From: an uncultured Flavobacteriales bacterium
GTDB lineage: Bacteria; Bacteroidota; Bacteroidia; Flavobacteriales_D; Crocinitomicaceae
Assembly: GCA_903935095.1 (NCBI GenBank)
Contig: CAIZQH010000002.1
Coordinates: 1 to 64,000, forward strand
Length of the DNA: 64,000 nt
Reading direction: 5' to 3'
Shown: positions 53,681 through 62,891 of the stretch, one piece after another
How positions within the stretch are numbered: the stretch's first letter is position 1
How the letters are laid out: each line of letters begins with the position of its first letter
Notes under the pieces: model-generated
Told to the model about the DNA's origin: nothing
Seen by the model: only the letters and a program-made list of their open reading frames with translations
Databases searched by the model: none
Made by a program: the position numbers and the translations under genes

Positions 53681-54226
53681 TTATTTCTTTTTCGAGTTGA
53701 TCATTAAGATCATCTTTTTACCTTCTAATTTTGGCAGCTGTTCAATAACACCAAAATCAGCAAGTTCTTGTGCAAATTTCAAAAGAAGAATTTCTCCACG
53801 GTCTTTAAATACAATGGTTCTTCCTCTAAAAAAAACATATGCCTTCACCTTACTACCCTCTTCCAAAAACTTTTTAGCGTGAGCTAATTTGAATTGGAAA
53901 TCATGGTCATCTGTATTCGGTCCAAAACGAATCTCCTTAACGACGATTTTGCTTTGTTTTGCTTTTAATTCTTTTTGTTTTCGCTTCTGGTTGTAAAGGA
54001 ACTTTTTATAGTCCATGATTTTACAAACAGGTGGTTTAGCATTTGGAGAAATCTCCACTAAATCTAGCTCTTGTTCTTCCGCTAGGGCTATTCCCTTCGA
54101 AACGGACATTACTTGAGGCTCTTCACCTTCAATTACTAATCGAATTTCCGCAGCAACAATTTTATCGTTAATTCTGTGTTGTGCTTCAATTTCTCTTTTT
54201 ACAAACGGTCTCGAATTTCTTCTCAT
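53681..54226 (-). CDS. infC: Translation initiation factor IF-3
   Basis: This 181-residue factor has the N-domain sequence [63 protein letters not shown] Lys-rich linker leads to the C-domain [40 protein letters not shown]. It prevents subunit joining and checks start codon pairing. The start is ATG at 54226, unlike the AUU of E. coli. It lies 16 bases after thrS. Confidence 0.98.
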   Translation of the reverse strand: MRRNSRPFVKREIEAQHRINDKIVAAEIRLVIEGEEPQVMSVSKGIALAEEQELDLVEISPNAKPPVCKIMDYKKFLYNQKRKQKELKAKQSKIVVKEIRFGPNTDDHDFQFKLAHAKKFLEEGSKVKAYVFFRGRTIVFKDRGEILLLKFAQELADFGVIEQLPKLEGKKMILMINSKKK

Positions 54227-54242
54227 TCAATAATTTAAATAC

Positions 54243-56177
54243 TTATGACAATTCCGCGGCGATTGCTTCTTGCACCATTGCAACAAACGCCTCTTGGGTA
54301 ACCGACCCGTGATCTCCAATAGCTCTTTGCCTTACTGATACTTGGTTTGATTCAAACTCTTTCTCTCCGACAATCAGCATAAATGGCACTTTCGCCAACT
54401 CAGCATCACGTATCTTCTTACCAATTTTTTCATTTCGGTCGTCAACAAGTCCGCGAATATCGTAATTATTTAGGAATTCTAAAACTTTTTCTGCATACTC
54501 ATTGTATTTATCTGAAATTGGGAGGACGATAAACTGCTCTGTTGATAGCCAAAGTGGGAAGTCTCCAGCGCAATGCTCCAACAATACAGCAACGAAACGT
54601 TCCATGGAACCAAAAGGTGCACGGTGAATCATTACTGGACGGTGTTTTTGATTGTCTGCACCAACGTACTCCAATTCAAATCGTTCCGGTAAATTGTAAT
54701 CTACTTGAATCGTTCCTAATTGCCATTCTCTGCCGAGCGCATCTTGAACCATGAAATCCAATTTAGGGCCATAAAATGCGGCTTCACCGTAGGCTACGAC
54801 CGTGTTCAATTCTTTTTCCGACGCTGCTTCAATGATAGCTTGTTCTGCTTTCACCCAATTCTCTTCTGAACCGATGTATTTTTCACGATTCACTTGATCT
54901 CTTAATGAAATCTGTGCCTTGAAATTATGAAAATTCAACGTTTTCAATACATAAAGAACGATATCAATGACATTTTTAAACTCATCTTTCACTTGTTCCT
55001 GCGTACAGAAAATGTGTGCGTCGTCCTGAGTAAACCCACGTACCCTTGTCAATCCATGTAGCTCTCCCGATTGTTCGTAACGGTAAACCGTTCCAAACTC
55101 TGCGAATCGAGCAGGTAAATCCTTGTAAGATCTTGGTTTTGCCCGGAAAATCTCACAGTGATGTGGGCAATTCATTGGTTTCAAATAGAATTCCTCATTC
55201 GGATCTGGTGTACGAATCGGTTGAAACGAATCAGCACCATATTTTTCGTAATGTCCAGAAGTGACATACAGTTCTTTATTTCCGATATGCGGTGTGATTA
55301 CCTGCTGATAACCTGCTTTTTTCTGTGCTTTTTTCAAGAAATTTTCCAATCGTTCTCTCAACGCAGCTCCTTTAGGTAACCACATTGGAAGTCCTTGTCC
55401 AACTTTCTGAGAAAACGTAAATAACTCTAATTCTTTCCCTAATTTTCGGTGATCACGTCTTTTCGCTTCTTCCAAACGTTCCAAATGCTCCGTTAATTCG
55501 GATTGTTTCGGGAAGGTCACGCCATAAATACGTGTTAATTGTTTATTTTTTTCGTCTCCTCTCCAATAGGCTCCTGCAATTGAAGTTAATTTCACTGCTT
55601 TAATGAATCCAGTGTCCGGAATGTGTGGTCCACGACATAAATCCGTAAAATTCCCTTGCGTGTAAAAAGTAATTGTCCCATCCTCTAATTCAGAAAGCAA
55701 TTCCAATTTGTATGGGTCTTGTTTTTCCGTGAAATAAGCAAGCGCATCAGCTTTCGAAATTTCTTGTCGAACAAATGGATTCTTAGCTTTCGCTAATTCT
55801 TTCATTTTCTGCTCGATTTTCTCTAAATCCTTCTCGGAAATCGAATAGTCCATGAAGTCAATATCATAATAGAACCCACTATTTACAGGAGGTCCAATGG
55901 CTAGTTTGACACCGGGAAAATGAAATTCAATCGCTTCTGCCATTAAATGCGCGGATGAGTGCCACATGGTTGATTTTCCATCCGAATCGTTCCAGGTCAA
56001 CAATTGAAGTTCACAATTTTCATTGATTGGAAGGACAGCATCCCTCACTTGTCCGTTGACACGTGCTGCTAACACATTGCGCGCCAATCCTTCGGAAATA
56101 GACATTGCGATTTGCAATGCAGAAGTCCCCTTCTCATATTCCCTGATTGTTCCATCTGGAAAAGTAACCTGAATCAT
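54243..56177 (-). CDS. thrS: Threonyl-tRNA synthetase
   Basis: From ATG 56177 the protein has 644 residues, the family norm. An N-terminal TGS domain ([24 protein letters not shown]) is followed by the editing domain ([33 protein letters not shown], HxxxH). The class II catalytic core has zinc ligands in [10 protein letters not shown], motif 2 [27 protein letters not shown] and motif 3 [21 protein letters not shown]-terminal anticodon-binding domain closes it. The ORF track extends 94 residues upstream into the regulator gene in another frame; that part is spurious. Confidence 0.98.
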   Translation of the reverse strand: MIQVTFPDGTIREYEKGTSALQIAMSISEGLARNVLAARVNGQVRDAVLPINENCELQLLTWNDSDGKSTMWHSSAHLMAEAIEFHFPGVKLAIGPPVNSGFYYDIDFMDYSISEKDLEKIEQKMKELAKAKNPFVRQEISKADALAYFTEKQDPYKLELLSELEDGTITFYTQGNFTDLCRGPHIPDTGFIKAVKLTSIAGAYWRGDEKNKQLTRIYGVTFPKQSELTEHLERLEEAKRRDHRKLGKELELFTFSQKVGQGLPMWLPKGAALRERLENFLKKAQKKAGYQQVITPHIGNKELYVTSGHYEKYGADSFQPIRTPDPNEEFYLKPMNCPHHCEIFRAKPRSYKDLPARFAEFGTVYRYEQSGELHGLTRVRGFTQDDAHIFCTQEQVKDEFKNVIDIVLYVLKTLNFHNFKAQISLRDQVNREKYIGSEENWVKAEQAIIEAASEKELNTVVAYGEAAFYGPKLDFMVQDALGREWQLGTIQVDYNLPERFELEYVGADNQKHRPVMIHRAPFGSMERFVAVLLEHCAGDFPLWLSTEQFIVLPISDKYNEYAEKVLEFLNNYDIRGLVDDRNEKIGKKIRDAELAKVPFMLIVGEKEFESNQVSVRQRAIGDHGSVTQEAFVAMVQEAIAAELS

Positions 56178-56202
56178 CTGTGTATCTCGTATTTTTGAAG
56201 TG

Positions 56203-56210
56203 CAAAGATA
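56203..56210 (-). promoter_or_regulatory. -7 promoter element of thrS
   Basis: On the minus strand TATCTTTG matches TAnnTTTG exactly, 25 bases before the thrS ATG and after the stop of the regulator gene. The plus-strand string gtgcaaagata is identical to the one at rpsP. The -33 position holds only a weak TTCTG. Confidence 0.6.
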
Positions 56211-56238
56211 ATAATATCTTCGGGAATTCAGAAGGGAA

Positions 56239-57054
56239 TTAGCCCTTAGAATTTGTTTCTGATAGATGAACAAGGATTTGCTGTATGTCTTTCTGTAAAT
56301 TCCTAAAGGATGCGCCCATACCTTCTGCATCCAATTGAACATCAGGAATCTCTTTGGATATATACGAAACAAAACGCCAAATCTCCAAAATATTTTCAAC
56401 GGAAACAGCATAAGGTTCATAACTAGGATTGGAAGAAACCAATAATAATTGTTGGGCATCTTTCAATTGGTTGAACACATATTTAAATACAATTCCATCA
56501 TTACTGGTGACAATTATGCATGGCGAATTAGAAGCTAAACTCAACCAATCTTGAACAAATTCACCTACGACATAGGAACCATGTGATACCGGAGGCATCG
56601 AATCTCCAGAAATAGGGAATGCTCTGTATTTTCTATTTTTTGATAAAAAGGGCAATTTAAGCGTTGGTAATTCACGCATAAATTCTGGGTCCGCATAACC
56701 TGCAACGTATCCAGCACGGACTTTTTCAGAAATCAACTCAACTTCTTCCTCATTTTCTGTATTAACAACGGTCGTCAAAATACGTAAATTCGTACCTTTC
56801 GCACCTGTTTGCCAGTAATTCTCCATGGAATTCCAATCTGCTGCAACATATTGCGAAAAATCCTTTGAGATCAAATCATCCAATGTAACCTTGTGAAATT
56901 GAGAAATGGACAATAGCATTTCCAAACTTGGTTGTGCTACTTCATTTTCATACCCACTATACGTTGAACGATTTAAACTTAATACTTGCGCAAGTTCTTC
57001 TTGTGATTTACCAGATCTTTTTCTGAGTAATTTTAGGTTTGAGGCTATGAACAT
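56239..57054 (-). CDS. XRE-family regulator with S24 LexA-like domain
   Basis: From ATG 57054 the protein has 271 residues. The N-terminal helix-turn-helix is [43 protein letters not shown]. The C-terminal S24 domain has Ser in [18 protein letters not shown] and a downstream Lys in [11 protein letters not shown]; an Ala-Gly pair in [15 protein letters not shown] is the likely self-cleavage region. Bacteroidota proteins of this type respond to DNA damage or other stress. No prophage genes lie nearby, so this is a chromosomal regulator. The track start adds ten spurious residues. Target genes are unknown. Confidence 0.88.
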   Translation of the reverse strand: MFIASNLKLLRKRSGKSQEELAQVLSLNRSTYSGYENEVAQPSLEMLLSISQFHKVTLDDLISKDFSQYVAADWNSMENYWQTGAKGTNLRILTTVVNTENEEEVELISEKVRAGYVAGYADPEFMRELPTLKLPFLSKNRKYRAFPISGDSMPPVSHGSYVVGEFVQDWLSLASNSPCIIVTSNDGIVFKYVFNQLKDAQQLLLVSSNPSYEPYAVSVENILEIWRFVSYISKEIPDVQLDAEGMGASFRNLQKDIQQILVHLSETNSKG

Positions 57055-57072
57055 GATGAACGATTTATGATA

Positions 57073-57080
57073 CAAAAATA
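57073..57080 (-). promoter_or_regulatory. -7 promoter element of the S24 regulator
   Basis: On the minus strand TATTTTTG matches TAnnTTTG exactly, 18 bases upstream of the ATG. A dyad CAAAAT-N17-ATTTTG (57082-57110) spans the expected -33 position and could be an operator for autoregulation. Confidence 0.5.
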
Positions 57081-57122
57081 ACAAAATCCGAATAACTCAT
57101 CATTATTTTGATTAATATTTCA

Positions 57123-57896
57123 TCATTGAGAAACAAATCGGTAGCTGATAAAGCCATTTACGGTGCCTGATCCTGAATTAAAACGAGAGATTCCAGCGTA
57201 TTTCAGCGCTTGTTCCACCATACATGGAGTAGCTGATGAGCTGCGTGCTTGATCGATTGTCTTTGCCACCACACGACCGGAATTATTTACTGATATGCTG
57301 ACGACAACAACTCCAGAAGAATTATACCCACATGTATATCCTGGATTACGCACATGCCATTTGTTGTTTTCAAATGCCGTTCTTCCCGGTAAGGAAAAAT
57401 CTACCATGACGCTACCTGCATATTGATTTTGACTTCCACTTTGAGACGTTGTGGTGTTGATTCTTCTTGTTGAACCGTTATTCGTCGATTTGATTCGCTC
57501 AGCGGATTCCGTTTTAATTCGCTCACGCTCCTCTGCCCCTCCAAATTCTTCGTATAAACTTCGCTCGTAATCTCGGGCATTTTGCTCTGGATTCCCAGAT
57601 CTTGTTGAACTCGCTGCATCCTGAGTCCATTCATCTTGTGATCTTTGGCGGTTGTCAGATGCATCACGAACAACATTTCGCACTTCTCCTGCGGATTGGA
57701 ACGCTGGATCATTTTGAAGTGTTAATTCAACTTCCTCAGGGATATCTTCCAACGCTACCGAAAAATCATCTGATTCGATTGCCGTTTCCTTTCGCACAGT
57801 AGTAAGTTCTAAATAAACAAAAACACCAACATATATGGTCAAAATAGCCATGATAATCTTAAAAAATTGCTCTGGATTTTTTAGGATTTTTTTCAT
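57123..57896 (-). CDS. TonB-like envelope protein
   Basis: This 257-residue protein has one N-terminal membrane helix (FFKIIMAILTIYVGVFVYLEL), a long polar, charged linker (about 45-150, rich in Arg, Glu, Ser) and a C-terminal globular domain (VVVSISVNNSGRVVAKTIDQARSSSATPCMVEQALKYAGISRFN...GFISYRF). The layout and the final domain resemble TonB/energy-transducer proteins, but no exbB or exbD lies beside it and the proline-rich linker is missing. Its ATG overlaps the stop of the WG-repeat gene. Confidence 0.7.
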   Translation of the reverse strand: MKKILKNPEQFFKIIMAILTIYVGVFVYLELTTVRKETAIESDDFSVALEDIPEEVELTLQNDPAFQSAGEVRNVVRDASDNRQRSQDEWTQDAASSTRSGNPEQNARDYERSLYEEFGGAEERERIKTESAERIKSTNNGSTRRINTTTSQSGSQNQYAGSVMVDFSLPGRTAFENNKWHVRNPGYTCGYNSSGVVVVSISVNNSGRVVAKTIDQARSSSATPCMVEQALKYAGISRFNSGSGTVNGFISYRFVSQ

Positions 57897-59851
57897 TCTG
57901 CCAATTGTATAAAGGAATGATTTTTGGGGAAATAGTACGACATATGGCCCTCCTGAAATAGCACAAATGACTCTTGATCAAATCGCTGAATGCGTTCATA
58001 TTGAATAGGAAGAATCTCTTTTCCATCTTTTAAAAACAATCCAACCTTATCACCAATAGAAACTAAGAAATAGGCATTCTCAAATAGTTTAATATTGGAA
58101 AAAGATACAGGTAAAATCAATTTCCCATCAATCTGGAGCAAACCGAAATGTTCTTCACGTTCGATTAAATATCCTAATTCTGGCATGAAACGAATGAAAT
58201 CGTATTCAAATGGCAACACTACCCTTCCCTTCACATCCAATAATGCCCAATTCCCTTTATCTTTTACTGGCCAGAATCCAGTAAAGGGGCCGCTAGCCTC
58301 ATATACCGGTTTTTGAACAGATTTTCCATTCCCATCTATCAATCCAAATTTATCTTTTTTGCGAAAGACTGCAAATCCATTATTAAATTTCGCGACACTT
58401 AATGCATCTGGAAACCATTCCAATGGACTTGTTAAAATCAATTTACCCGTTGAATCAATGTAATTTAATTGACCTGAGACTTTCACCACTGCCCTATTTG
58501 ATGTTTGGTCTAAATCACCGATGAATTCATATTCTGGGTGTTGATTCCTCATCCATTGAGAGAAGCTCAGTTCAACCACTCCATCGACGTAAGGTAGGAC
58601 ATGGAAATTCAAATCATATATGCTGTTCTTCTCTTCTTTAAGGGCATCGTAAGCACCACTATCATTCAAACTAATATCATCAAAATCTAAGGGGAATATC
58701 AGTTTTCCAAGCCGATCAATAACCCCATATTTATCCTCCTTTCGTACAATCGCACGATTATTCACAAATTCCAGAATTTCATCAAATTGAAAGTCTACCA
58801 CCACCTGATTCTTTTTGTCAATAATACCAAATAAGTCCTCCTTCGAAACGACAGCAAGTCCTTCTTGAAATGGACCCACTTCGTTGTAGAGCGCTGGAAT
58901 AATCAATTTTCCTTGGGAATTCATGAATCCATATTTACCATTGGAAATAATTGGATAAAGCTTCATTTGAAACAAGTCAATATCCACTGCAAGTTCCTGC
59001 AAAAAAGGATAATCTGGGAATTCCTTTTGAAAGATCAGGTACTTTTCTTCGGAATAATCTTTCAAGTAAATTTTATAGACATTTCTCCATGCATCATTTA
59101 CAAAATAATTATTTGGATACGTGCGTACGAAACTCACATATTCTTCCAAGGTGTGGTTTTGTGTTGCAATGGAATAGATTTCTTTAGCTGCTTCTAATAA
59201 GTGTGTATTCAATGGATAATTTTCATAAAAATAGACGTAGGAAGCTAAGGAATGATCCGCTGTTAATTCTTGGTACTGTAAATCATAAAAAAAATGAAGC
59301 GCTTCTGGAGCGAAAGCGGATTCTGGCAAGGTATCCAAGAAAAATTTCAGCGAAGCAGAAGTACCTTTCTCTTGCGCCAATTCAAAAGCAAGTTGGTCAC
59401 GCAAATAAACAGCCGTATTTAAGGAGTGAAACCAGTCATTTCGAAGAATAAACTGATTCCAAGTAAATACAGTTGGCTTGCGTTTTATAGACTCAAAAAT
59501 CAACTGACTTACAATTTGCTTCTGTTGCTGGATCAGGTTTGCATCAAAAAGAAAATCTTTTCCCCACGTTACTTTCGTTTTTTCCGCCAATTCCGACCAT
59601 GTTCGATCAGCAATTTGCACATAAAAATATGCACTATCCAAGTTACGGTAATCTTGTGTGATATAAAGTTGACTTAATCCAAAACTAGCAATGCACTTAC
59701 TTTTTTTTAACCCCGAACGAAAATGACTATTGGCTAAACCGTAATTTTTATTTTCAAGGGCTTTCATTCCTTTCTCAATGGATGATTGTCCAAATACAAA
59801 GAAGGGAAAAAGAATCAAAAACAGAAAAATTAGCCTATTTGCTTTACGCAT
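57893..59851 (-). CDS. Secreted WG-repeat protein
   Basis: From ATG 59851 the protein has 652 residues and a clear signal peptide (MRKANRLIFLFLILFPFFVFGQ); ATG 59887 would add twelve residues and overlap nadE. The N-terminal half (to about 300) is helical and tetratricopeptide-like (GMKALENKNYGLANSHFRSGLKKSKC). From about 310, WG-type repeats recur (YPIISNGKYGFMNSQGKLIIPALYNEVGPFQEGLAVV, KDLFGIIDKKNQVVVDFQFDEI, KFGLIDGNGKSVQKPVYE, HFGLLQIDGKLILPVSF). Function is unknown; such proteins are exported and may bind partners. It overlaps the TonB-like gene by four bases. Confidence 0.82.
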   Translation of the reverse strand: MRKANRLIFLFLILFPFFVFGQSSIEKGMKALENKNYGLANSHFRSGLKKSKCIASFGLSQLYITQDYRNLDSAYFYVQIADRTWSELAEKTKVTWGKDFLFDANLIQQQKQIVSQLIFESIKRKPTVFTWNQFILRNDWFHSLNTAVYLRDQLAFELAQEKGTSASLKFFLDTLPESAFAPEALHFFYDLQYQELTADHSLASYVYFYENYPLNTHLLEAAKEIYSIATQNHTLEEYVSFVRTYPNNYFVNDAWRNVYKIYLKDYSEEKYLIFQKEFPDYPFLQELAVDIDLFQMKLYPIISNGKYGFMNSQGKLIIPALYNEVGPFQEGLAVVSKEDLFGIIDKKNQVVVDFQFDEILEFVNNRAIVRKEDKYGVIDRLGKLIFPLDFDDISLNDSGAYDALKEEKNSIYDLNFHVLPYVDGVVELSFSQWMRNQHPEYEFIGDLDQTSNRAVVKVSGQLNYIDSTGKLILTSPLEWFPDALSVAKFNNGFAVFRKKDKFGLIDGNGKSVQKPVYEASGPFTGFWPVKDKGNWALLDVKGRVVLPFEYDFIRFMPELGYLIEREEHFGLLQIDGKLILPVSFSNIKLFENAYFLVSIGDKVGLFLKDGKEILPIQYERIQRFDQESFVLFQEGHMSYYFPKNHSFIQLAE

Positions 59852-59879
59852 ACAATGAAACCGAACGTTTTTATAATTC

Positions 59880-60653
59880 TTAGTCATTTTTTAATTCTGA
59901 AGGAATGATGCAAACAGGAATTGGCTCCATCTTATGTTTGTTAGCTGCATGGAATCCTTGGTAAATACGCAAGACTTCCCTTTCTCTAACGGACAATGTG
60001 GAAGAATCACCCTTAAAATCCATTGCCCATTCAAGTTCTGGATAACTTGCGCCAATTTGATCTTCATCACTTCGTCCATCCTCCCAAAGTCCATCAGTTG
60101 GAGCTGCCATAAGAATAGAATTTACAATCTGCATGGATTCGGCCAATTGAAATACTTCCGTTTTGGTTAAATCAGCGATTGGACTCACATCCACACCGCC
60201 ATCTCCATATTTTGTGAAGAATCCAACCCCAAAGTCTTCAACTCGGTTTCCGGTTCCTGCCACCAAACAACGATTTGCTTGACCTATCGCGTACAAGGTC
60301 ATCATCCGCAAACGCGAACGAGAATTCGCCATGGCCAAAGCTTGATCTGAACAATCAAAAGGCATCAAAGACTCAAAGTTAGAGAACACGTCAGTTAATG
60401 GAATTTCAAAGGATTGAACAGCTGGAAATCTATTTTTCAAGTCCTCTATGTGTTCTTGAGCGCGTTTATATTCTGCGGTCGTCTGACGAATCGGCATGTT
60501 CAATAGAATCACCTTGACACCCGTCATCGCACAAAGTGTCGAGGTCAACGCAGAGTCAACACCACCAGAAACGCCCACAATGAATCCATCAACGTTTGCT
60601 TTTTCTTGGTAATCTTTTAGCCAAGAGACAATATGAGTGGCAATTGGATTCAA
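59880..60653 (-). CDS. nadE: Ammonia-dependent NAD synthetase
   Basis: This 257-residue enzyme makes NAD+ from nicotinate adenine dinucleotide, ATP and ammonia. Visible are the ATP-pyrophosphatase loop GFIVGVSGGVDSALTSTLC, GTGNRVEDFGVGFFTKYGDGGVDVSPIADLTKTEVFQLAE and TDGLWEDGRSDEDQIGASYPELEWAM. The glutaminase domain of the larger NadE is absent. The start is TTG 60653, directly after the stop of the barrel gene; no in-frame ATG precedes the ATP loop. The position near gldB matches other Flavobacteriia. Confidence 0.93.
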   Translation of the reverse strand: MNPIATHIVSWLKDYQEKANVDGFIVGVSGGVDSALTSTLCAMTGVKVILLNMPIRQTTAEYKRAQEHIEDLKNRFPAVQSFEIPLTDVFSNFESLMPFDCSDQALAMANSRSRLRMMTLYAIGQANRCLVAGTGNRVEDFGVGFFTKYGDGGVDVSPIADLTKTEVFQLAESMQIVNSILMAAPTDGLWEDGRSDEDQIGASYPELEWAMDFKGDSSTLSVREREVLRIYQGFHAANKHKMEPIPVCIIPSELKND

Positions 60654-61481
60654 TTAAAACAGGATTGAGACTTTCAATACCACTTGGTTTTGAGTTGATT
60701 TATTGGAGAAATACACTTTATTGAAATTGCTATCTAAAATAAACAAGTTCTTTTTATCATCCGAACGATCGAGAAACAACGGAACGAACCCGTAATAATA
60801 ACCAAGCTCTGCTTTTAACACGGTGGTTCCAGCAAAATTCCATTCGGCACCTCCTGTGAATCCAATATTGGAATTAAAAACAAATAATTCACCCTTGGAG
60901 GTCATATCAACATTTTCTTGATTTTGCCAAGATTGAAAAGGATCATTTAAATTATCTAATGAAAATCCGGTGTCATTAATTTTATTAGAAACTAAGAAGC
61001 GATTGCGCAATCCGAAATTGGCGAAGTAGCGAAAATCACCAATAAACTCCGTTCTAAAATTCAAATAGATGGGTAGACTGATGTATAACGGATTATATGT
61101 TCGTTCACTTAATAAAAAATATTTATCGGTCGTTGCAACAGTTTCCTTCTGATTTTTAATCACTTTGTCCGTATATCTATAAAAAACATTTGCGTTCTCT
61201 TTTTTATAATTCAAGTTTTCGATATCAAATTCCAAACCAAAGGTATACGCTAGGTTTTTTGTTTCTTTAAATGCTTTGGTGAAATTGGTCCCTAAAGTAA
61301 AGGTTGATCCAAGCCCATTTGCAGACAAATTATTTGTTCCCATCTTCAATATACTGATGCCAACACCACCAACTAAACCTGCTTGTAAGGTTTTGTCTCC
61401 AACCGTCTGTCCTTGAACTCCAATAGCAAGGAATGAGAAAAAAATAACGCTTGATACTCTTTTGATGAACATTGATCTCAT
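60654..61481 (-). CDS. Outer-membrane beta-barrel protein
   Basis: This 275-residue protein has signal peptide MFIKRVSSVIFFSFLAIGVQG (from the second ATG, 61472; ATG 61481 is also possible). The mature part consists of alternating beta-strand-like segments (LQAGLVGGVGISILKMGTN, NLAYTFGLEFDIENLNYKK, FRYFANFGLRNRFLVSNK, TVLKAELGYYYGFVPLFL) and ends in Phe (VVLKVSILF), typical of small barrel proteins of the PorT-like group. It diverges from gldB and is followed immediately by nadE. Function unknown. Confidence 0.75.
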   Translation of the reverse strand: MRSMFIKRVSSVIFFSFLAIGVQGQTVGDKTLQAGLVGGVGISILKMGTNNLSANGLGSTFTLGTNFTKAFKETKNLAYTFGLEFDIENLNYKKENANVFYRYTDKVIKNQKETVATTDKYFLLSERTYNPLYISLPIYLNFRTEFIGDFRYFANFGLRNRFLVSNKINDTGFSLDNLNDPFQSWQNQENVDMTSKGELFVFNSNIGFTGGAEWNFAGTTVLKAELGYYYGFVPLFLDRSDDKKNLFILDSNFNKVYFSNKSTQNQVVLKVSILF

Positions 61482-61500
61482 GTGATTCTGTTTTAAGTGT

Positions 61501-61508
61501 TAATTTTG
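61501..61508 (+). promoter_or_regulatory. -7 promoter element of gldB
   Basis: TAATTTTG matches TAnnTTTG exactly and is identical to the zwf and trxB elements. It lies 19 bases before the GTG start of gldB. The -33 region is weak. Confidence 0.55.
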
Positions 61509-61510
61509 AG

Positions 61511-61518
61511 CAAAAATA
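61511..61518 (-). promoter_or_regulatory. -7 promoter element of the barrel gene
   Basis: On the minus strand TATTTTTG matches TAnnTTTG exactly. It lies two bases from the gldB -7 element on the other strand, forming a near-palindrome; the two transcripts would overlap by about ten bases at their 5' ends. Confidence 0.5.
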
Positions 61519-61527
61519 AGAATTATC

Positions 61528-62541
61528 GTGAAACCCTTTCGCTTCGTAACACTGCTTTTTGGATTAATGATTTTCATCTTTGCTTCTTGTTCATCGAACT
61601 CGTACGAAGTAAACGTGGATGAAGTTCCATTAAACGTCGATTTTGTGAATTTAGACTCCATAGCATTTCATGCAAATTGGAGTGAACGAGATGAGCTTTT
61701 TATGGGTTTAAAGAAAACGGACGCCGAGCTTTTTAATTTCGCATTCTCTTTTGCTTTGGAAATCCCCTTGACATCTGATACTGCCTTCCGAAATGGATTG
61801 AATCGTTTTTATAACAATCCATACATTTCGTTATTAGAGAAAAAAATTCAGACCAAACAGAAATGGAGAAAGGAAACTAGTGAGGTATTACTAAATGGAT
61901 TTAAACGAATGACGTATTTCCTCCCAAGGTGGAAAACGCCTAAAACTATCTATTTCATCAATAGTCGTTTTGCTGCCAGTGCGTATTGTACAGATCGATC
62001 CATTGCGATCGGACAAGAAAGGTATTTAGGTCCAGCAGATAAACTTATTCAAGACCTACCTTCCAACCAGTTTTATGGTTGGATCAAAGATGCCATGAAA
62101 CCAAACTTTGTGTGTCCGGATGCTTTTCTGGTTTGGATAAGTTCACATGGTCTCGAGGAAACATCTGAAAATTACGCAAGTGAAATGATTCGCTGGGGCA
62201 AAATGCTCTTCTTGGCGCACATATGCCTGCCAGAACTATCGGAAGCAGATATTGTTCGTTATTCAAAGAAGGACTTCGAATGGGCAATAGCTAGCGAGAA
62301 ATCATTCTGGGAATACTTGGTTGATGAAGAAATCCTATTTAAAACAGACGAAGAAACCCGCATGAATTTTTTACATGAAGGTCCATTCACCACAGGACTT
62401 CCACAAGAAAGCCCAGATCGTATGGGGCGATTCATGGGCTACATGATTGTGAAACAATACATGGAAAATAATGACGTGAGTCCGAAGGAATTAATAAAAA
62501 CACCATACAATAAAATCCTCCAAAAATATCAAGTTAACTAG
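61528..62541 (+). CDS. gldB: Gliding motility lipoprotein GldB
   Basis: This 337-residue lipoprotein (signal FGLMIFIFASC) matches GldB, needed for gliding and T9SS function in Flavobacterium. Characteristic segments are VNLDSIAFHANWSERDELF, NRFYNNPYISLLEKKIQ, FINSRFAASAYCTDRSIAIGQERYLGPADKLI, HEGPFTTGLPQESPDRMGRFMGYMIVKQYM. The start is GTG 61528, 19 bases after the -7 element, with no ATG upstream. gldC follows two bases later. GldB is periplasmic-facing and its exact mechanism is not known. Confidence 0.9.
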   Translation: MKPFRFVTLLFGLMIFIFASCSSNSYEVNVDEVPLNVDFVNLDSIAFHANWSERDELFMGLKKTDAELFNFAFSFALEIPLTSDTAFRNGLNRFYNNPYISLLEKKIQTKQKWRKETSEVLLNGFKRMTYFLPRWKTPKTIYFINSRFAASAYCTDRSIAIGQERYLGPADKLIQDLPSNQFYGWIKDAMKPNFVCPDAFLVWISSHGLEETSENYASEMIRWGKMLFLAHICLPELSEADIVRYSKKDFEWAIASEKSFWEYLVDEEILFKTDEETRMNFLHEGPFTTGLPQESPDRMGRFMGYMIVKQYMENNDVSPKELIKTPYNKILQKYQVN

Positions 62542-62543
62542 TT

Positions 62544-62891
62544 ATGAGTGATCAAATTACAAAGAAATCCGACATCGTTATCACGGTTGGATTAGATGCA
62601 AACCAAATTCCATCAGCGATTAAATGGAGTGCCGTTGACACGAATGTTTCCGATGCAGCAGCATCTGCTTTTTTACTGTCTATTTGGGATCCACAGGAGA
62701 AAAACACGATGAAAATCGACTTGTGGACGAAGGACATGAGCATCGAAGAAATGAAACAATTCTTTCATCAGACCTTGCTTACGATGGCAGATACCTTTGA
62801 AAAAGCAACGGGTGAACACCTCATCAGCGAGGACCTTAGAGATTATTGTTTTCATTTCGCAACCAAAATGGAAATCCTTCCTGAGGAATGA
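62544..62891 (+). CDS. gldC: Gliding motility protein GldC
   Basis: This 115-residue protein has no signal peptide. It matches GldC (KSDIVITVGLDANQIPSAIKWSA, FLLSIWDPQEKNTMKIDLWTKDMSIEEMKQFFHQTLLTMADTFEKATGE), the small partner encoded after gldB in Flavobacteriia. It is needed for full gliding in Flavobacterium; its molecular role is unknown. It overlaps the next gene by four bases. Confidence 0.93.
   Translation: MSDQITKKSDIVITVGLDANQIPSAIKWSAVDTNVSDAAASAFLLSIWDPQEKNTMKIDLWTKDMSIEEMKQFFHQTLLTMADTFEKATGEHLISEDLRDYCFHFATKMEILPEE

Noticed and set aside
56219-56240. AAGGG/CCCTT hairpin after the S24 regulator as a terminator
   Set aside because: The stem is five bases and no T run follows, so it is too weak to call.
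56178-56459. N-terminal extension of ThrRS in the ORF track
   Set aside because: The extra 94 residues overlap the regulator gene in another frame and precede the universal TGS-domain start at ATG 56177.
56239-57054. Prophage repressor
   Set aside because: No integrase, structural or lysis genes occur in the window; neighbours are thrS and envelope genes.
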